This document shows positions 48,221 to 59,363 of a stretch of 64,000 nucleotides of DNA, piece after piece (the first letter of the stretch is position 1; the number at the start of each line of letters is the position of its first letter). Location of the stretch: the NCBI GenBank assembly GCA_030272155.1, contig CP126198.1, positions 558,001-622,000 of the forward strand, given 5' to 3'. This DNA comes from Tetradesmus obliquus (lineage: Eukaryota > Chlorophyta > Chlorophyceae > Sphaeropleales > Scenedesmaceae). The notes beneath the pieces are model-generated. The model was not told where the DNA came from, ran no database searches, and was given only the letters and a program-made list of their open reading frames with translations. A program made the translations under genes and the position numbers.

Positions 48221-51034
48221 ATGCACAGCTTTGCCAACCCCATCCCTACCAGCAGGCGGCTTGGCCTTAGTAGCAGCAGCGAACACTGCAAGCTACTTGG
48301 CTTGAACAACAGCTTCCCATGCCGGCGCTCCAGGTACTTGGTCACTGCACGGCCCTTCACACGGTCTCGGACTGCTGGGGCTCACGCTGAAGTCCGTTGC
48401 TTGCAGGACTCCTTCCGCTGCGGAGACCCTGGGTCCAAGTGTCGATAACTTGCATAACGTGCAGCGGCTCAGCCTCACACAGTCCCTGGAGGTGAGCCTG
48501 AGCAGTAGTCCGGGGTGGGGCGCCCGCCAGCCATTTGTACCGTTGCCGCAACATCTCAAGTCAGGAAAGCGTGCCACACAGCTTTACAAACACCAGGGCA
48601 AAGTTTCTAGCTGGCGACAGCGGCTGCTGGTCACGGCTAGAGGCTGTTGCAACTGCGGTGGCTGCTGATGCATGTGCGGCCCATCGCATGTGGCCTCAGC
48701 ATGCATGCATACAGCAGTCTCTTTGAACTGCTGGCTTGCTCACCCTGCTTGCACGTCTACATGTTTATATGTATGCACGTCTTACTGTTGTGGTGTGCTT
48801 TTGCTGCTGCTGCAGCTGGACGGTACTGCTCCCGAGGGACATCCGGACAGCACAGCATTCAGCATTGGTGCCAGTACTGTACCCGCCTCACGCACGCGTG
48901 CACAAGCCGCTGCTGCGGCCGCCAGCTCCATCGCTGCCAGCAATGGCAGCAGCAATGGCACCTCATCCATCAGGCGCCTGCGCAGTAGCAGCCGCACCAG
49001 GGCTGCTGCCGGCAGCAGCAGTAGCAGCAGCAGCAGCAGTGTGGCAGCAGCAGCTGCAGCAGCACTCGCAGCTGAAGCATCAACGCATGAGCAGCAGCAG
49101 CATCACCAGCAGCTGCAGCAGGATCCTGCAAGCAGCAGCAGCAGCAGTGCACAGCAGCAGCATCTCGCCAGCACCCCAGACGCTGCTGCAGAGCACGCTT
49201 TCCCACCAACCAGCAGCAGCAGCAGCGGCAGTGTGCGGGTTGCCGTGTCACCGCTGAGTTCTGACAGTGAAGATGAAGCCGACGAGGCTTCGGACAAGGA
49301 ACTTCAGTCTGAATTCCATGACAGCAACTGCTGCCAGGACGTACTGGACATAGTTGCGGATGAGCTTCCGCGCTTTGCACCACACCACACCGTAACAGCG
49401 CTGAACCGCCTTGCAAAGTTAGCAAGGGGCATGCCTTGGGAGGCCCGGCGGGAAGTTCTCGCCGAGAGCTCTTTTGTGAAGTTGCTGGAGAAGTTGCAGG
49501 GGCAGGTAGATGCTGGCAGGCTGAACGCGTTCCAGCTGTCGACCAGTTTGTACAGCTGCGCGGCGCTGCAGGTGGGTTGTGTTGACGGCAAACATGACAC
49601 ACCAGCATTTCACCATCGTCATCTGTTACATATCTAGTTGCCTTTGATGGTGCATGGTATCAGCTGCACCAGTAACAGAGGCATGCGGCTGTGGCTGCTG
49701 TCGTGCGGGCCAGCGTGTATTGCATGCAAGACTTGGGCGTGCGGCATGCGGCATTGTCCAATGTGGGCACGGGCAGGTACAGGCTGCATGCTGTATGTGC
49801 TGCTGACTACAATGCGACACTCAGTTGGTTTGATGAAGTTGCAGCAAGCGCGGTTTGTACATGATCAAAGCCGGGGTAGCTGCCGCGGCTGTTGTACCAG
49901 TTTGCTTTGGATTGCCCGCTGCTCACCTCACCTGTGTCTACTGTTGTGTGCTGTGCAGGTGCCCTTGGTGGCTCTGAGCAGCAACAGCAGCAGCAGCAGC
50001 AGCGGCATCTCGCGGCTGCTGCCGGCGCTTGAGTCAGCCATGCAGGCCCGCCTCGCTGACTTCAACGACCGGGACGTCTCCAGTGCGCTGTATGCCTACG
50101 CGCAGCTTAAAGTGCGCCGGCCCAGCAGCTTAGCAGTAGCAGAGCAGCTTTGTAAACAGGCACAGAGCCTCACAGATAGGCAGCAGATGGGTGGCCAGAG
50201 TTTGTCGATGTGCTTGTGGGCAGTAGCCACGCTGCACACAGCGCAGCAGCAGCAGCGCGGCGGCAGCAGCAGCAGCAGCAAGGCCGAGCTGACGGCATTC
50301 CGTGCTGCTGCTGCATCCCTCGTGGCATCTGCTGTGCGGCAGCTGAGGGACGCGGCATTCGATTTTGATGTGCTGGGCAGCCAGGGTGTTGCAAACAGCA
50401 TCTGGGCAGCAGCGAAGCTGGAGCTGCATGATACAGCGCTGCTGAAAAAGGGTTGTGAGTGGGTGGCAGCGAATGCGGGGCGCTGCAAGGTGCAGGAGGT
50501 CATGAATGTGCTGTGGGCGGCCGGCGTAGGGCGCTACAGGCCTGCAGTGCTGCAGAAGCTGACCAAGCACATCGCAAGCCAAGCACAGGTATGTTTTGAG
50601 TTGATACCCTGCTTGTTGTGGTTTGGCATTTGTGTCATATGTGTGGGTGATGCTGCAATCTAGCGTAGGGCGTGTGCACCCCTCCGTGCGGCGTGCAGTA
50701 TCGTGTTGCAGAAGCTGACCAAGCACATTTCCAGCCAAGCACAGGTGCGTATTATGTTGCATTGTGCTTGTACTGTGTGACCTGTAACTATCTATGCGCG
50801 TGAGGCCAGTTCTGTGCATGCATCAGTTGCACTGTTGCAGGTGTTTGTTGTTTAAGCTGTGGTCTGTTGTTGCCTTGCCGAGCGTTGGGGCATATGCGAT
50901 TGGCCGGGCAATGCCTTGTCATGCCTGCTGTGCCTGCCTGCTGACCTCTGCTTGCGTCTGGCCCGTCACAATCAGCTGCCGCACTGTGCATGTCATCGCA
51001 AAATGCCAACAGTATTTGTAACTCTCTCAACAAC

Positions 51035-51096
<62 letters not shown>

Positions 51097-52268
51097 AGGC
51101 ACTGAAGCCTGCTGATGTGGCGAGCCTCTTCCACGTGCTGGGCCTCTTCGGCTTCGACCTAGCGGGGCAGCTGCAGCAGCAGCAGCAGGCCGCGCTGCTG
51201 GCCCGCGCGCAGCAGCTGCTGCCGCAAATGAAGCCCAGTGAAGCTGCCAGCTTGTACTGGGGCATGGGTATGGCTAGGTTTGTGCATTGTGAGCTTTTTG
51301 TGGAGCTTACAGAGACATTAGGCAAGCTGGCGCAGCAGCAGCTGGCGGCGCAGGCGGCGCTGGAGCAGCAGGGCGTGGACTGGCAGCAGCAGCAGCAGCA
51401 GCAGCGGCAGCGGCCGGGGCAGCAGCAGCAGCAGCAGGGAGATGGGCAGGTGCGGCAGCTGCAGGATCAGGCGCGGCAGCTGCCAGACAGCTTGCAGCGG
51501 CAGGCGTTCCAAGCCTTTATTGCTTCGCGGATTGAGGAAGCAGAAGGCGTGTCACTTCAGCCTGAAGTGCTTGTTGCATTCAAATCTGCCTGGGAGGCTG
51601 GCCTAGCCGGCAGCAGCAGCAGCAGCAGCAGCAGTGGTGGCAACCGCCGGCAGCGGCGGCAGCAGCAGCAGCACCGGCAGCAGCCGCTGCTGCAGGACCT
51701 GGATTGGATGCTGCAGCAGCTGAGCATCAAGGCTGCTGTGGGCCGCCGCAGCAGGGACGGGCTGCTGTATGTCGACTTGGATCTGCAGGCCAGTGGGCAG
51801 CGGCGGGTTGCTTTGCAGCTTTTGGAGCCTCACAGCTGCAGCAGTGATGGCCAGAAGCTTGCCCCTGCTCAATGGGAGGAGGATGTGCTACTGCGCAATG
51901 GCTTTGATGCTGTTGTGTGGTGGCAGGTTGCTGAATGGAAGGCGTGCCCGAAAGCTGCACGGCTGCGGCTGTTTGCTGAGGTGCTGCGGCGCGCTGGGGT
52001 GAACCCGCAGGAGCGGCTGGTTGCAGCTGCTGAGAAGGCATGGCAGGCCGGCCGCATGGATAAAGGCAGCGGCAGGGGCGGCAGCAGGGGGGCCGTGCAG
52101 CAGCAGGGTGGCGATGGCCTTGGGATGGTTGGGGCGAGTGGCATTCGGGCGAGTGAGGCGGATTTGTTGATGCAGGACAGGGGAGGGGCGGTTGGGGGGT
52201 GGGCGTCGGGAGGCAGGGGCACCAGGAGCAGGGCGCGCAGCAGCGGGGGCAGCAGCAGGCGGCGGTAG
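48221..52268 (+). CDS. OPR/FASTK-like probable organelle RNA-binding factor
   Basis: Five exons, 48221-48333, 48407-48491, 48816-49571, 49959-50588 and 51099-52268, phase-consistent, 917 residues. The N-terminus is basic and Ser/Arg-rich, suiting organelle import. The centre has helical repeats typical of OPR or FASTK proteins: FNDRDVSSALYAYAQLKVRR, SLSMCLWAVATL, GVANSIWAAAKLEL, VMNVLWAAGVGRY, VASLFHVLGLFGF, EAASLYWGMGMARF. The C-terminus (VALQLLEP, then ALxxNGFDAVVWWQVAEW-like WEEDVLLRNGFDAVVWWQ) resembles the RAP module that follows such repeats, though weakly. Long CAG-coded Gln and Ser runs separate the parts. The family acts in chloroplast or mitochondrial RNA maturation; the target is unknown. 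Exon 5 follows a (CTG)n-CAG acceptor. Confidence 0.7.
50705..50744 (+). repeat. Donor-side copy of OPR-like exon 4
   Basis: The end of exon 4, LQKLTKHIASQAQ|GTATG at 50588, recurs as LQKLTKHISSQAQ|GTGCG ending at 50744. It has one residue change and a stronger donor. The space between them is 156 bp. Confidence 0.88.
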
Positions 52269-53161
52269 GGATGCGGTAGGGATGTCGTATAGCGCTGCGG
52301 TTGTTACGCACAGTTTTGTTGGAATGGCTGCTGGTTCATGTTTCTGCGGTGTGTGAGCCCTCCACCGGGTGCTGCATGCCGGCAGATGCTACCGCTGCCG
52401 GTGCAGTATAGGTGATTTTGTGTAGGTTACTTGTTGGTCAGGGCAGGTCTTTGGCTGTTGGTTGGTCATCTGACGCTGCGGCGCGTGTGGTCGACACGCG
52501 TGCAATGCTGACGGTACTGTTGCCGGATCTGCATCATTGTTACCGGACTTTGTCATGTATAAGCAGCCAGCAACTGCCTGCCGTTCGTCAGGTGTCCCGC
52601 GCCAGCGCGTGCAGTTGGTCTGTGCTGCAGGATGCACATGTCACGTGTGTCTGTTGGTTGTATTGCAGCTGCTGCATGGCTGCTGTGGCGATAGCTTGGT
52701 GTGCCGTATCTTGGCAAGGTTTTGCAGCAAGCATGGTGGTTTTGGCAGGCGCAACACCAGAAGCTTGTGCTCATGAACTGTGGCTCAGCTGTCACAGCTG
52801 ACGGTTCTTTCCAATTTCAGATTATTTTCAAGTGTGGGGTTTATGGCTTTGGCCAGCCTGCTGATGACTGTTATTGAGGTTGCACCTGGTAACCAGGTCT
52901 TTCCGCTGCGTTGTGCAGACAGAACCAGACAGATCCAGTTTTTTCAATTTGCAGGTGGCTTCTGCAACTATACCCGAAGTTTCCCTCAAACACAGTCACA
53001 GACTCTCAACAAGTAGCAGAAGCACCTGTTCTCACGTTCAATTCTGCACAGCAGCACCTGGCTGGTCCAAATACTCCTTTTCAAAAACATCAGCTCATCA
53101 AGTTGATGCTGGTGTGGATATCTTTGGCTGAAACGATGCCCAGCAGCTGATCAGGCGCAGC
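52269..53161. other. Intergenic region
   Basis: This separates two plus-strand genes. No gene recognised. It should hold the 3' UTR of the OPR-like gene and the promoter of the longin-like gene. Confidence 0.4.
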
Positions 53162-53884
53162 ATGGAGTTTGGGCGGATCCATTGCGTGGTGGTGGCCACC
53201 AAGGCGGGAGAGGTCGTGTATGAACGTTACTACGATAGATACACGGAGTTAGACAAGGCTGAAATACGCGCGGCGTTCCAGCAAGCCACGGACAACATCA
53301 ACCTAGCAAACGACAACCAGGACTTTGTAGGCTCATTTAGGTGAGTGGAGAACCTGGTTTGGACGATATGTTCGTGCCAAATTGCTTTGTTGTTTGTGTT
53401 TTGCAGCAGCTACAGCCACATGTGCCTCAGGTTGCATGCCTGCTGCACCCAGTGACCAGGTACTGCTCTTGCCAACTGCTGCTGCTTTCAAACTGCAGGG
53501 ACGGATGCTTCGTGCTCATCCCTACCATGGACCTCGTGTTCTATGCCCTAGGATCAGGGGAGTACGATGAGATGGCACGTGAGTGGACCGGGCTGTGCTG
53601 CAGCGCAGCTGCTGTGGCTGCAGGACCAGCATGCAGCGTTGCGCAGGGGCACGAGGCAGCACTGCTGTACAAGCTGCAGCAGCCAGCCATCCGTAACATG
53701 TACTGTGGCAGCTGCTTTGCATAAAGTAGCTGTTTCAGCTGGTCCGGTTGCCGTAGCCTGCAGCTGTGTTGAGCTTACCCTCAAACAGGCTGCCCATGCC
53801 CTGCCATGGTTGCTTCCCAGCCCCGGCATACACCCACAGCTGCAGGTGCTTCCCTCCTAGCGGTGCATTGTTCAGCCTTACACC

Positions 53885-53929
<45 letters not shown>

Positions 53930-54359
53930 ACCGCAGTGTCTGGCGTGCTGCGCGTGGTCATGATATCCATCGCTGACGTGGTGGGCAAGCCACCCACGGA
54001 GTCGGTCTTCTTTGAGAAGTACGCGCGCATTGCAAGTGTGATTGATGAAGTAGTGAATGAGGTGAGACTCAGCAGCAGCAGCAGCAGTAGCAGCTGCAGC
54101 AGTAGCAGCTGCAGCAGTAGCAGCTGCAGCAGTAGCAGCAGCAGCATGATGGGCAAGCCACCCACTGAGTCGGTCTTCTTTGAGAAGTATGCGCGCATTG
54201 CCAGCGTGATTGACGAGGTTGTCAACGAGGTGGGCTCAGTTGTGGGAGTTGGCTAAAAGCAGCGGCAGCGGCAGTATCAGCAACAGTAAAGCAGCAGCAG
54301 CTGCAGTGGCGGCGGCTTGATTGACGAGGTGGTCGTTGATGTGGGGGTTTGATAACAGC

Positions 54360-54392
<33 letters not shown>

Positions 54393-55184
54393 GCAGTGGC
54401 GCCATCGATGAGGTGGTCACTGACGTGAGCCTGGCGCCGGCAGCAGCACCAGCAGCAGCAACAACAGAACCAGCAGCAGCAGTGTCATCGACAAGGTGGT
54501 CAATGAATGAGCCTGGCAGCAGCAGCAGCGCCACCGCCGCAGCAGCAATGAGGTGGGCAATGCAGCGCGCCACCGCCAACAGCAGCAGCAGCCGTCCCAT
54601 TGGCCTGCCACCGCGCTGACACATTGCCGTGTTGAGCTGCGCTTCCCGCCCAGTGTATGTCTTGTCTCACGTCTCTGCACTGTCCTGCTGCTGCTCACCT
54701 CTATGCTGCTCACCTGCCAGGGCATGCTGGAGGCAGTGGACAAGGAGCTGATACGCAAAGGAGCCAAGGGCAAGGTGCGCAGCAGCAGCAGCAGCAGCAG
54801 ACCGCAGCAGGAGTTAGTGTGTCCACCTGGTGTTGTGCAGTATACTTGCATCGTGCTCGTGTGCACAGGCAGCAGCCAGGCGCCCATCACTTGCAACAGA
54901 TTGCAGTGCCCCAGGCCAGCATTGATTTCCATGGATGCTCGCCTCTGATCAGCACACAACAGTGCTGCCAACAGTGCTCAGGTCGTGGTGCATAGCTGCT
55001 GCATGTGCATTGCCGCAATGTGTCACCTACGGCCACTTGCTCCAGCTGTCTGAGTGCTGTAAAGGGAGAGTTTCCAGTTTACAACATGTAAGCAGGGCTG
55101 AAGCTGGCTCTGGCGCTGAAAGGCTGGTATAAGTGGCTGGCTGTGTGCTGTGTGCTGTGTGCTGTGCAGGGCACCTGGGAGTAG
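53162..55184 (+). CDS. Longin / adaptor small-chain-like (SNARE-like) trafficking protein
   Basis: Firm exons: 53162-53340, 53499-53578, 53937-54061 and 54721-54774, phase-consistent. They encode a longin-type fold: IHCVVVATKAGEVVYERYYD, a helix (LDKAEIRAAFQQA), DGCFVLIPTMDLVFYALG, SGEYDEMA, VLRVVMISIADVVGKPPTES, FFEKYARIASVIDEVVNE and MLEAVDKELIRKGAKGK. The order of strand, helix, strands, helix and the GKPPTExxFxxKYxRI motif matches a plant family of clathrin-adaptor-small-chain-like SNARE-like proteins. A short last exon (GTWE then stop, 55170-55184) fits the phase, but is uncertain; the frame after 54774 could also continue. About 150 residues, as expected. Copies of exon 3 follow it. Confidence 0.75.
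54147..54515 (+). repeat. Decay series of donor-side copies of longin-like exon 3
   Basis: Exon 3 ends RIASVIDEVVNE|GTGAGA at 54061. The first copy (54147-54229) keeps GKPPTESVFFEKYARIASVI and the rest with a GT donor. Then come fragments near 54318-54345 (LIDEVVVD|GTGGGG), 54402-54423 (AIDEVVTD|GTGAGC) and 54483-54510 (VIDKVVNE, donor lost). Spacing is about 80-110 bp, with CAG runs between. Copies get shorter and less faithful with distance. Confidence 0.88.
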
Positions 55185-55371
55185 CCATGGCGGGCATACT
55201 GCCATGCAGCAGCAGCAGCAGCAGCTGTCGACACCTGCTGCTGCATCTTACTCAGCAGCAGCGGCAGCAGCGGCAGCACTGTGCGAAACAGCAGCAGGAG
55301 GTCAAGCAATGCTCTTCTGGTAGCCATGGTCACTGCTGCTCAACTAGCGCCCAGCAGCCCTGCGGCCCCGC

Positions 55372-55550
55372 TCCTGGCACTGCAGTGTGAGTGCTGCTGC
55401 TACAAGCAACCGCAGCGATCGCTCAGCAGTACACAGGCATGTGACATTCAGCAGCAGAGGCATCTGCTGCCGGATTGTCACACGCCTGTGTACTGCTGAG
55501 CGATTGCTGCGGTTGCTTGTAGCAGCAGCGGTCACACTGCAGCGCCAGGA
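55372..55550. repeat. Near-perfect 179-bp foldback (hairpin)
   Basis: The left arm starts TCCTGGCACTGCAGTGTGA and includes CTACAAGCAACCGCAGCGAT and CAGTACACAGGC. The right arm is its reverse complement, with few mismatches (GCCTGTGTACTGCTGAGCGA, TGCGGTTGCTTGTAGCAGCA, TCACACTGCAGCGCCAGGA). Pairing continues almost to the centre (TGTGACA with TGTCACA, GCAGCAGA with TCTGCTGC), leaving a loop of only a few bases. It could be a foldback transposon (MITE) or a long small-RNA precursor. Confidence 0.85.
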
Positions 55551-56017
55551 CCACCAGAACAGCACCGGCCACATCAACAAGGACCTGACTGCACGCTTCT
55601 GTATTTTGTATTGAAAGCCAGGGCATGAGACCTTCCGCCGCCATAGGCAGCAGCATTCGCGACCGGGCCGCTTGCGTCTGCAGCGCCTGCTATGTGCTGC
55701 TAGTCATCAATGCTGCACCCCTGCTACAAGGAGTTGCAGGGTGTGCTTCTGTGCTTTTTTTCCAGGGTGCAGCGTAGCTAGCATGCCTCTTGCGCACGCT
55801 GTGCGCTGCCTGGTGCACCAGGGAATAGATCAACAAAACTTTAGAATGTGCAGCCAGGACAAGGGTCTCAAACCCAGCAGGTGTGCAGCCATACTGCTGC
55901 TGCCTGAATCACTTGCTGCTGTCAGGATCATAGCCGGGCGTTCACCACTCGCCTGGTAGCTGCCGCAGCACTGCACAAGTGCATGGGCAGTTGCGCACGA
56001 TTCTCGCTGTTTTTACT

Positions 56018-56156
56018 GGCACTCTGGCACTGGGGAGTTGGTGGTTGGTTGGGTTGGCAGCCCAAGAGTCTGCTGGCCAGGGTTGAGGTGGTGGTGGTGA
56101 TTTGTTTCAAGCCCCTGCGAACATGGACATGGGCCCATGCCCAGTGCCAGAGTGCC
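56018..56156. repeat. 139-bp element with perfect 17-bp terminal inverted repeats
   Basis: GGCACTCTGGCACTGGG at 56018-56034 is the exact reverse complement of CCCAGTGCCAGAGTGCC at 56140-56156. The interior is not palindromic. No target-site duplication is obvious. A small non-autonomous element is possible. Confidence 0.5.
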
Positions 56157-56891
56157 CGGGCATCTAACAATCGCCGTAACACGGCGGTTGTGATGATAGT
56201 TTCGATTGTTGATTGGCAGCACTGCACTGCGATGATCGTGCAGCTGTTCTGGAAGCTGCTAGTGTGCTGCAGAGTAACTTCTTCAAGACCAAACTTGAAG
56301 GCTTTGTTTGTAAGAGATTGGTTACAGGTACACATGACGTGTCATGATTAAAAGGCAAAGCCATATGCATGTCATGTCAGCAGAACACTGACAGCTGCAT
56401 GCTTTTGCTGAACTGCCCCCAGAGCTTGGCCTTGTCGCATGCGCAGGCCAGCTGGCAGCACTGATCTTGCAACTCAACCAGCCACATCAAACAAGCCCGT
56501 TCAAACAAGCTAATTGAAACAAGGCCGTTCAACTGCTGCAAAGCGGGCCGCCGTGCAAGGAAACACAGCGCATCGAGTGCAGTGCCAACATGTGTTGACT
56601 GGCGCTGCTTGCTTCTTTAGTGACGCAGCAGCCATGTCATGACAGCATGCGCTACAATGCCACACAATGTGCCTCAGGCAGCAGTGCTGCTGCTGCAGCA
56701 GCTGCTGGGTTTGAACAAGCAAGCCAAAACCAGCTATACTGCCAGTCCAGTGGCCTATTGACTGGCACCTTTGCTGAGCCCTAACTACTGTGTGCCAGCC
56801 GTGCTGCTGCTCAAGCCATGCAACGCAGACCCAGCAGCGCTCATCAGGCGCTGTCCCAGCTGCTGCTTAGCCCTGCAGTGCTGCTGCTGCT

Positions 56892-57007
56892 TCAGTGCTG
56901 GCAGTGCGCCTCGTATGCTGAGGAGTCCAGCAGGTCACCCAGCTCGCCCGAGTTGCTGAGCTTGACCTTGATCATCCAGCCGTCCTCGTACGGCGAGCTG
57001 TTCACCT

Positions 57008-57066
<59 letters not shown>

Positions 57067-59363
57067 GAAAAGGAATTAGTGTTGCTGAGCTTGACCTTGA
57101 TCATCCAGCGGTCCTCGTACGGCGAGCTGTTCACCTGCAGCAGCAGCAGCAGCAGAAGCAGCAGCAGCGGAGAAAAGGGATCAGTGTTGCTCAGCTTGAC
57201 CTTGATCATCCAACCGTCCTCGTATGGTGAGCTGTTCACCTGGACCAGCAGCAGCAGCAGCAGGATGAAGTATGATGACGCAGTGGGACATCGCTGCACA
57301 GTTATTGACCTGCCGATGAGTCAATAGCCCTCGTAAGCAGAGTAACTTGCATGCCGCACACAACGCTAACACCAGCAGCACCAGCGAGCAGCAACTATCG
57401 AGGCCACATGCTGCAACTGCCTTGCAGCTGCTGGTGCACTGCAAGCATACTACCCGACCTCTAAGCATGCGCTAACAGCTCAGCTGTCATAAACTTCTGC
57501 AAGTCCGCTTGCTGGAAGGATGGTTTGTATTTGCAAAACAACCCACCGTTTCAGCGAGCTGGCTTGCAAAAGACGATTGGGGGACACATGAAATGCAAGC
57601 ACGTCCACACACGCCGTGCCCTGAAACCACCAACAACGCCTGCTGCCATGCCTATTCCCTGCTGAACTTCATGCAGAATACAATGTGGCCTGTAGGCCGG
57701 CCTATCCGCCCTGCAAGCCACCCCCTTTGCTGCAAGCCGCTGATGATCAAACAGCCCTCGTAGGGAGAGAGAGGAGCACGCAGCACACAATGCTGACACT
57801 GACAGCACACGCGGGCTGAGCAGCAACCAACAAGGCTACATGCTGCAGCTTCCCTGCAGCTGCTGGGGCAGTGCAAGTATACTACCAACACCTGTATGCA
57901 TGCGTTAGCAGTTCCTGCCGCCCGCCACCTTTGCGAGCCAGCTTGCTGGAAGGATGGTTTATATTCAAGTACAAAGAACCCTTTCAGCGAGCTGGCTTGC
58001 AAAAGGCAATTGCAGGACAGTTCTATAGCTGGCGCATACACAAATGCAATTGCCCTGAAACCACTAATAACGTCTGCTGCCTTGCCTATTCCCTGCCGAC
58101 CTTCATGCAGTAGCAGGTCTGGCATGCAGGCCGGCCTATCCGCCCTGCAAGCCACCCTCTTTGCTGCAGGCCGCAGCTGTCCTGCAAGCCAGCCGCTCAC
58201 CTTTGCGGGCTCGTCCACCAGCGCCTGCTTGATCTCCACCTACATGACCTGCTGCTGACCTGCTGATCACCAGCAGCTGTCCTGCAAGCCAGCAGCTCAC
58301 CTTTGCGGGCTCGTCCACCAGCGCCTGGTCGATGTCCACCTACATGACCTGCTACTGACCTGCTGATCACCAGCAGCTGTCCTGCAAGCCAGCCGCTCAC
58401 CTTTGCGGGCTCGTCCACCAGCGCCTGGTTGATCTCCACCACCTCGCCGGAGATGGGGCTGTACACGTCGCTGGCGGCCTGCCAATGAAAGAGGATGACA
58501 TTTTCAATTGAATTGGGGCAAGCAGCAGCAGCGGCAGCGGCGAGGGCAACAGGACACACAGCAAGGTAAGTGGTGAGCGGTTGCAGGAGCTCTCCAAGAT
58601 TCTGCGGTGGCCGAAAAGTTCAACACAACGGTGATTCAGCATGCGGGATGTGAGGCGCTAAGCGAATCAGGCAGAGCGGACGTGCCATGCTGTTTGTGCT
58701 GCTGCTGAGGTGCTTGCTGTTTGTGCGCTGCGAGTGCTGTGCCTAGTGCCGATCACTGCCAGTGCCAAGCAACCACCAGCTATGTAACAGCAGCATGCAT
58801 ACACACCACAGGCAGAGATGTCCAGTGGTCATGGTTGCAGGAATCAGAGTGGTCGTGGTGATGGTGGTGGTCATGGTCATGGCCATGCTGGTGGTTGCAC
58901 CCCGCATGAGCAGCATTCCCGGCAGCAGCGCCCTTCTCCCGTATCTCCTGCAGCTGCCTCACCTTCACGGACTCGACCACGCCGAAGGTCTCGCCCTTGG
59001 TGACTGTTGCTCCAACCTCAGGCAGCTCAACATACACCACGTCTCCCAGCTCACCCTGCGCAGGATTGACCCAATACAGCTATGGTCAAACTTACAGTTC
59101 GCGAGCTTATGTGACTAGAACAAATGGGCGTCAGCAGGGCCCGCTACCGCTACAACAGAGACTCCAGCATGAGCGCACACCTGTGCGTGATCTGAGATGC
59201 CCACGACTGCCACATCGCCCTGAGGCTTGGCCCATTCGTGTGACTTGGCGTATTTAAGCTCTGGCAGGACGGTTGCGAACGCCCGGCCCCATGAGGCTGC
59301 CAGGTCTGCGACAGGGGCCTGGGCCCGGAGGCCAAACTGGACGGCGAACCTCCTGAGAGCCAT
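56892..59363 (-). CDS. GCSH: Glycine cleavage system H protein, mitochondrial
   Basis: The lipoyl carrier of the glycine decarboxylase complex in photorespiration and one-carbon metabolism. Four exons, 59181-59363, 58963-59055, 58401-58478 and 56892-57005, all in phase 0, give 155 residues, the usual size. Exon 1 carries a mitochondrial presequence ([17 protein letters not shown]) and [20 protein letters not shown]. Exon 2 has [20 protein letters not shown] and ends FGVVESVK, the lipoylated Lys being residue 92. Exon 3 has [20 protein letters not shown]. Exon 4 has [20 protein letters not shown] and ends in [13 protein letters not shown]. Introns contain in-phase exon copies and a roughly 440-bp duplication. 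Confidence 0.95.
57080..57243 (-). repeat. Two acceptor-side copies of GCSH exon 4
   Basis: The start of exon 4 ([18 protein letters not shown]) recurs from about 57139 ([18 protein letters not shown]) and from about 57241 (unchanged), each followed by N-T instead of S-G. The 57139 copy and the real exon are each preceded by CAG-rich sequence that, read on the minus strand, is (CTG)n-CAG. Both copies run into repeat sequence with no donor, so they look like decoy acceptors. Confidence 0.88.
57325..58200 (-). repeat. Tandem duplication of about 440 bp inside the last GCSH intron
   Basis: The stretch 57325-57760 and the stretch 57755-58200 align along their length with moderate divergence. Shared markers are CGAGCTGGCTTGCAAAAG, CTTGCTGGAAGGATGGTTT, GCCGGCCTATCCGCCCTGCA and GCTGCTGG(T/G)GCA(C/G)TGCAAG. 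No coding match was found. It shows that large intron pieces, not only exon ends, are copied here. Confidence 0.7.
58201..58339 (-). repeat. Two 39-bp in-frame copies of the end of GCSH exon 3, with acceptor and donor
   Basis: Copies at 58301-58339 ([13 protein letters not shown]) and 58201-58239 ([13 protein letters not shown]) match the end of exon 3 ([13 protein letters not shown]). Each is preceded by ACATGTAG and followed by GTGAGC, is 39 bases long and starts and ends in phase 0. Inclusion would add 13 residues without a frameshift. They are the best candidates here for usable cassette exons. Confidence 0.88.
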
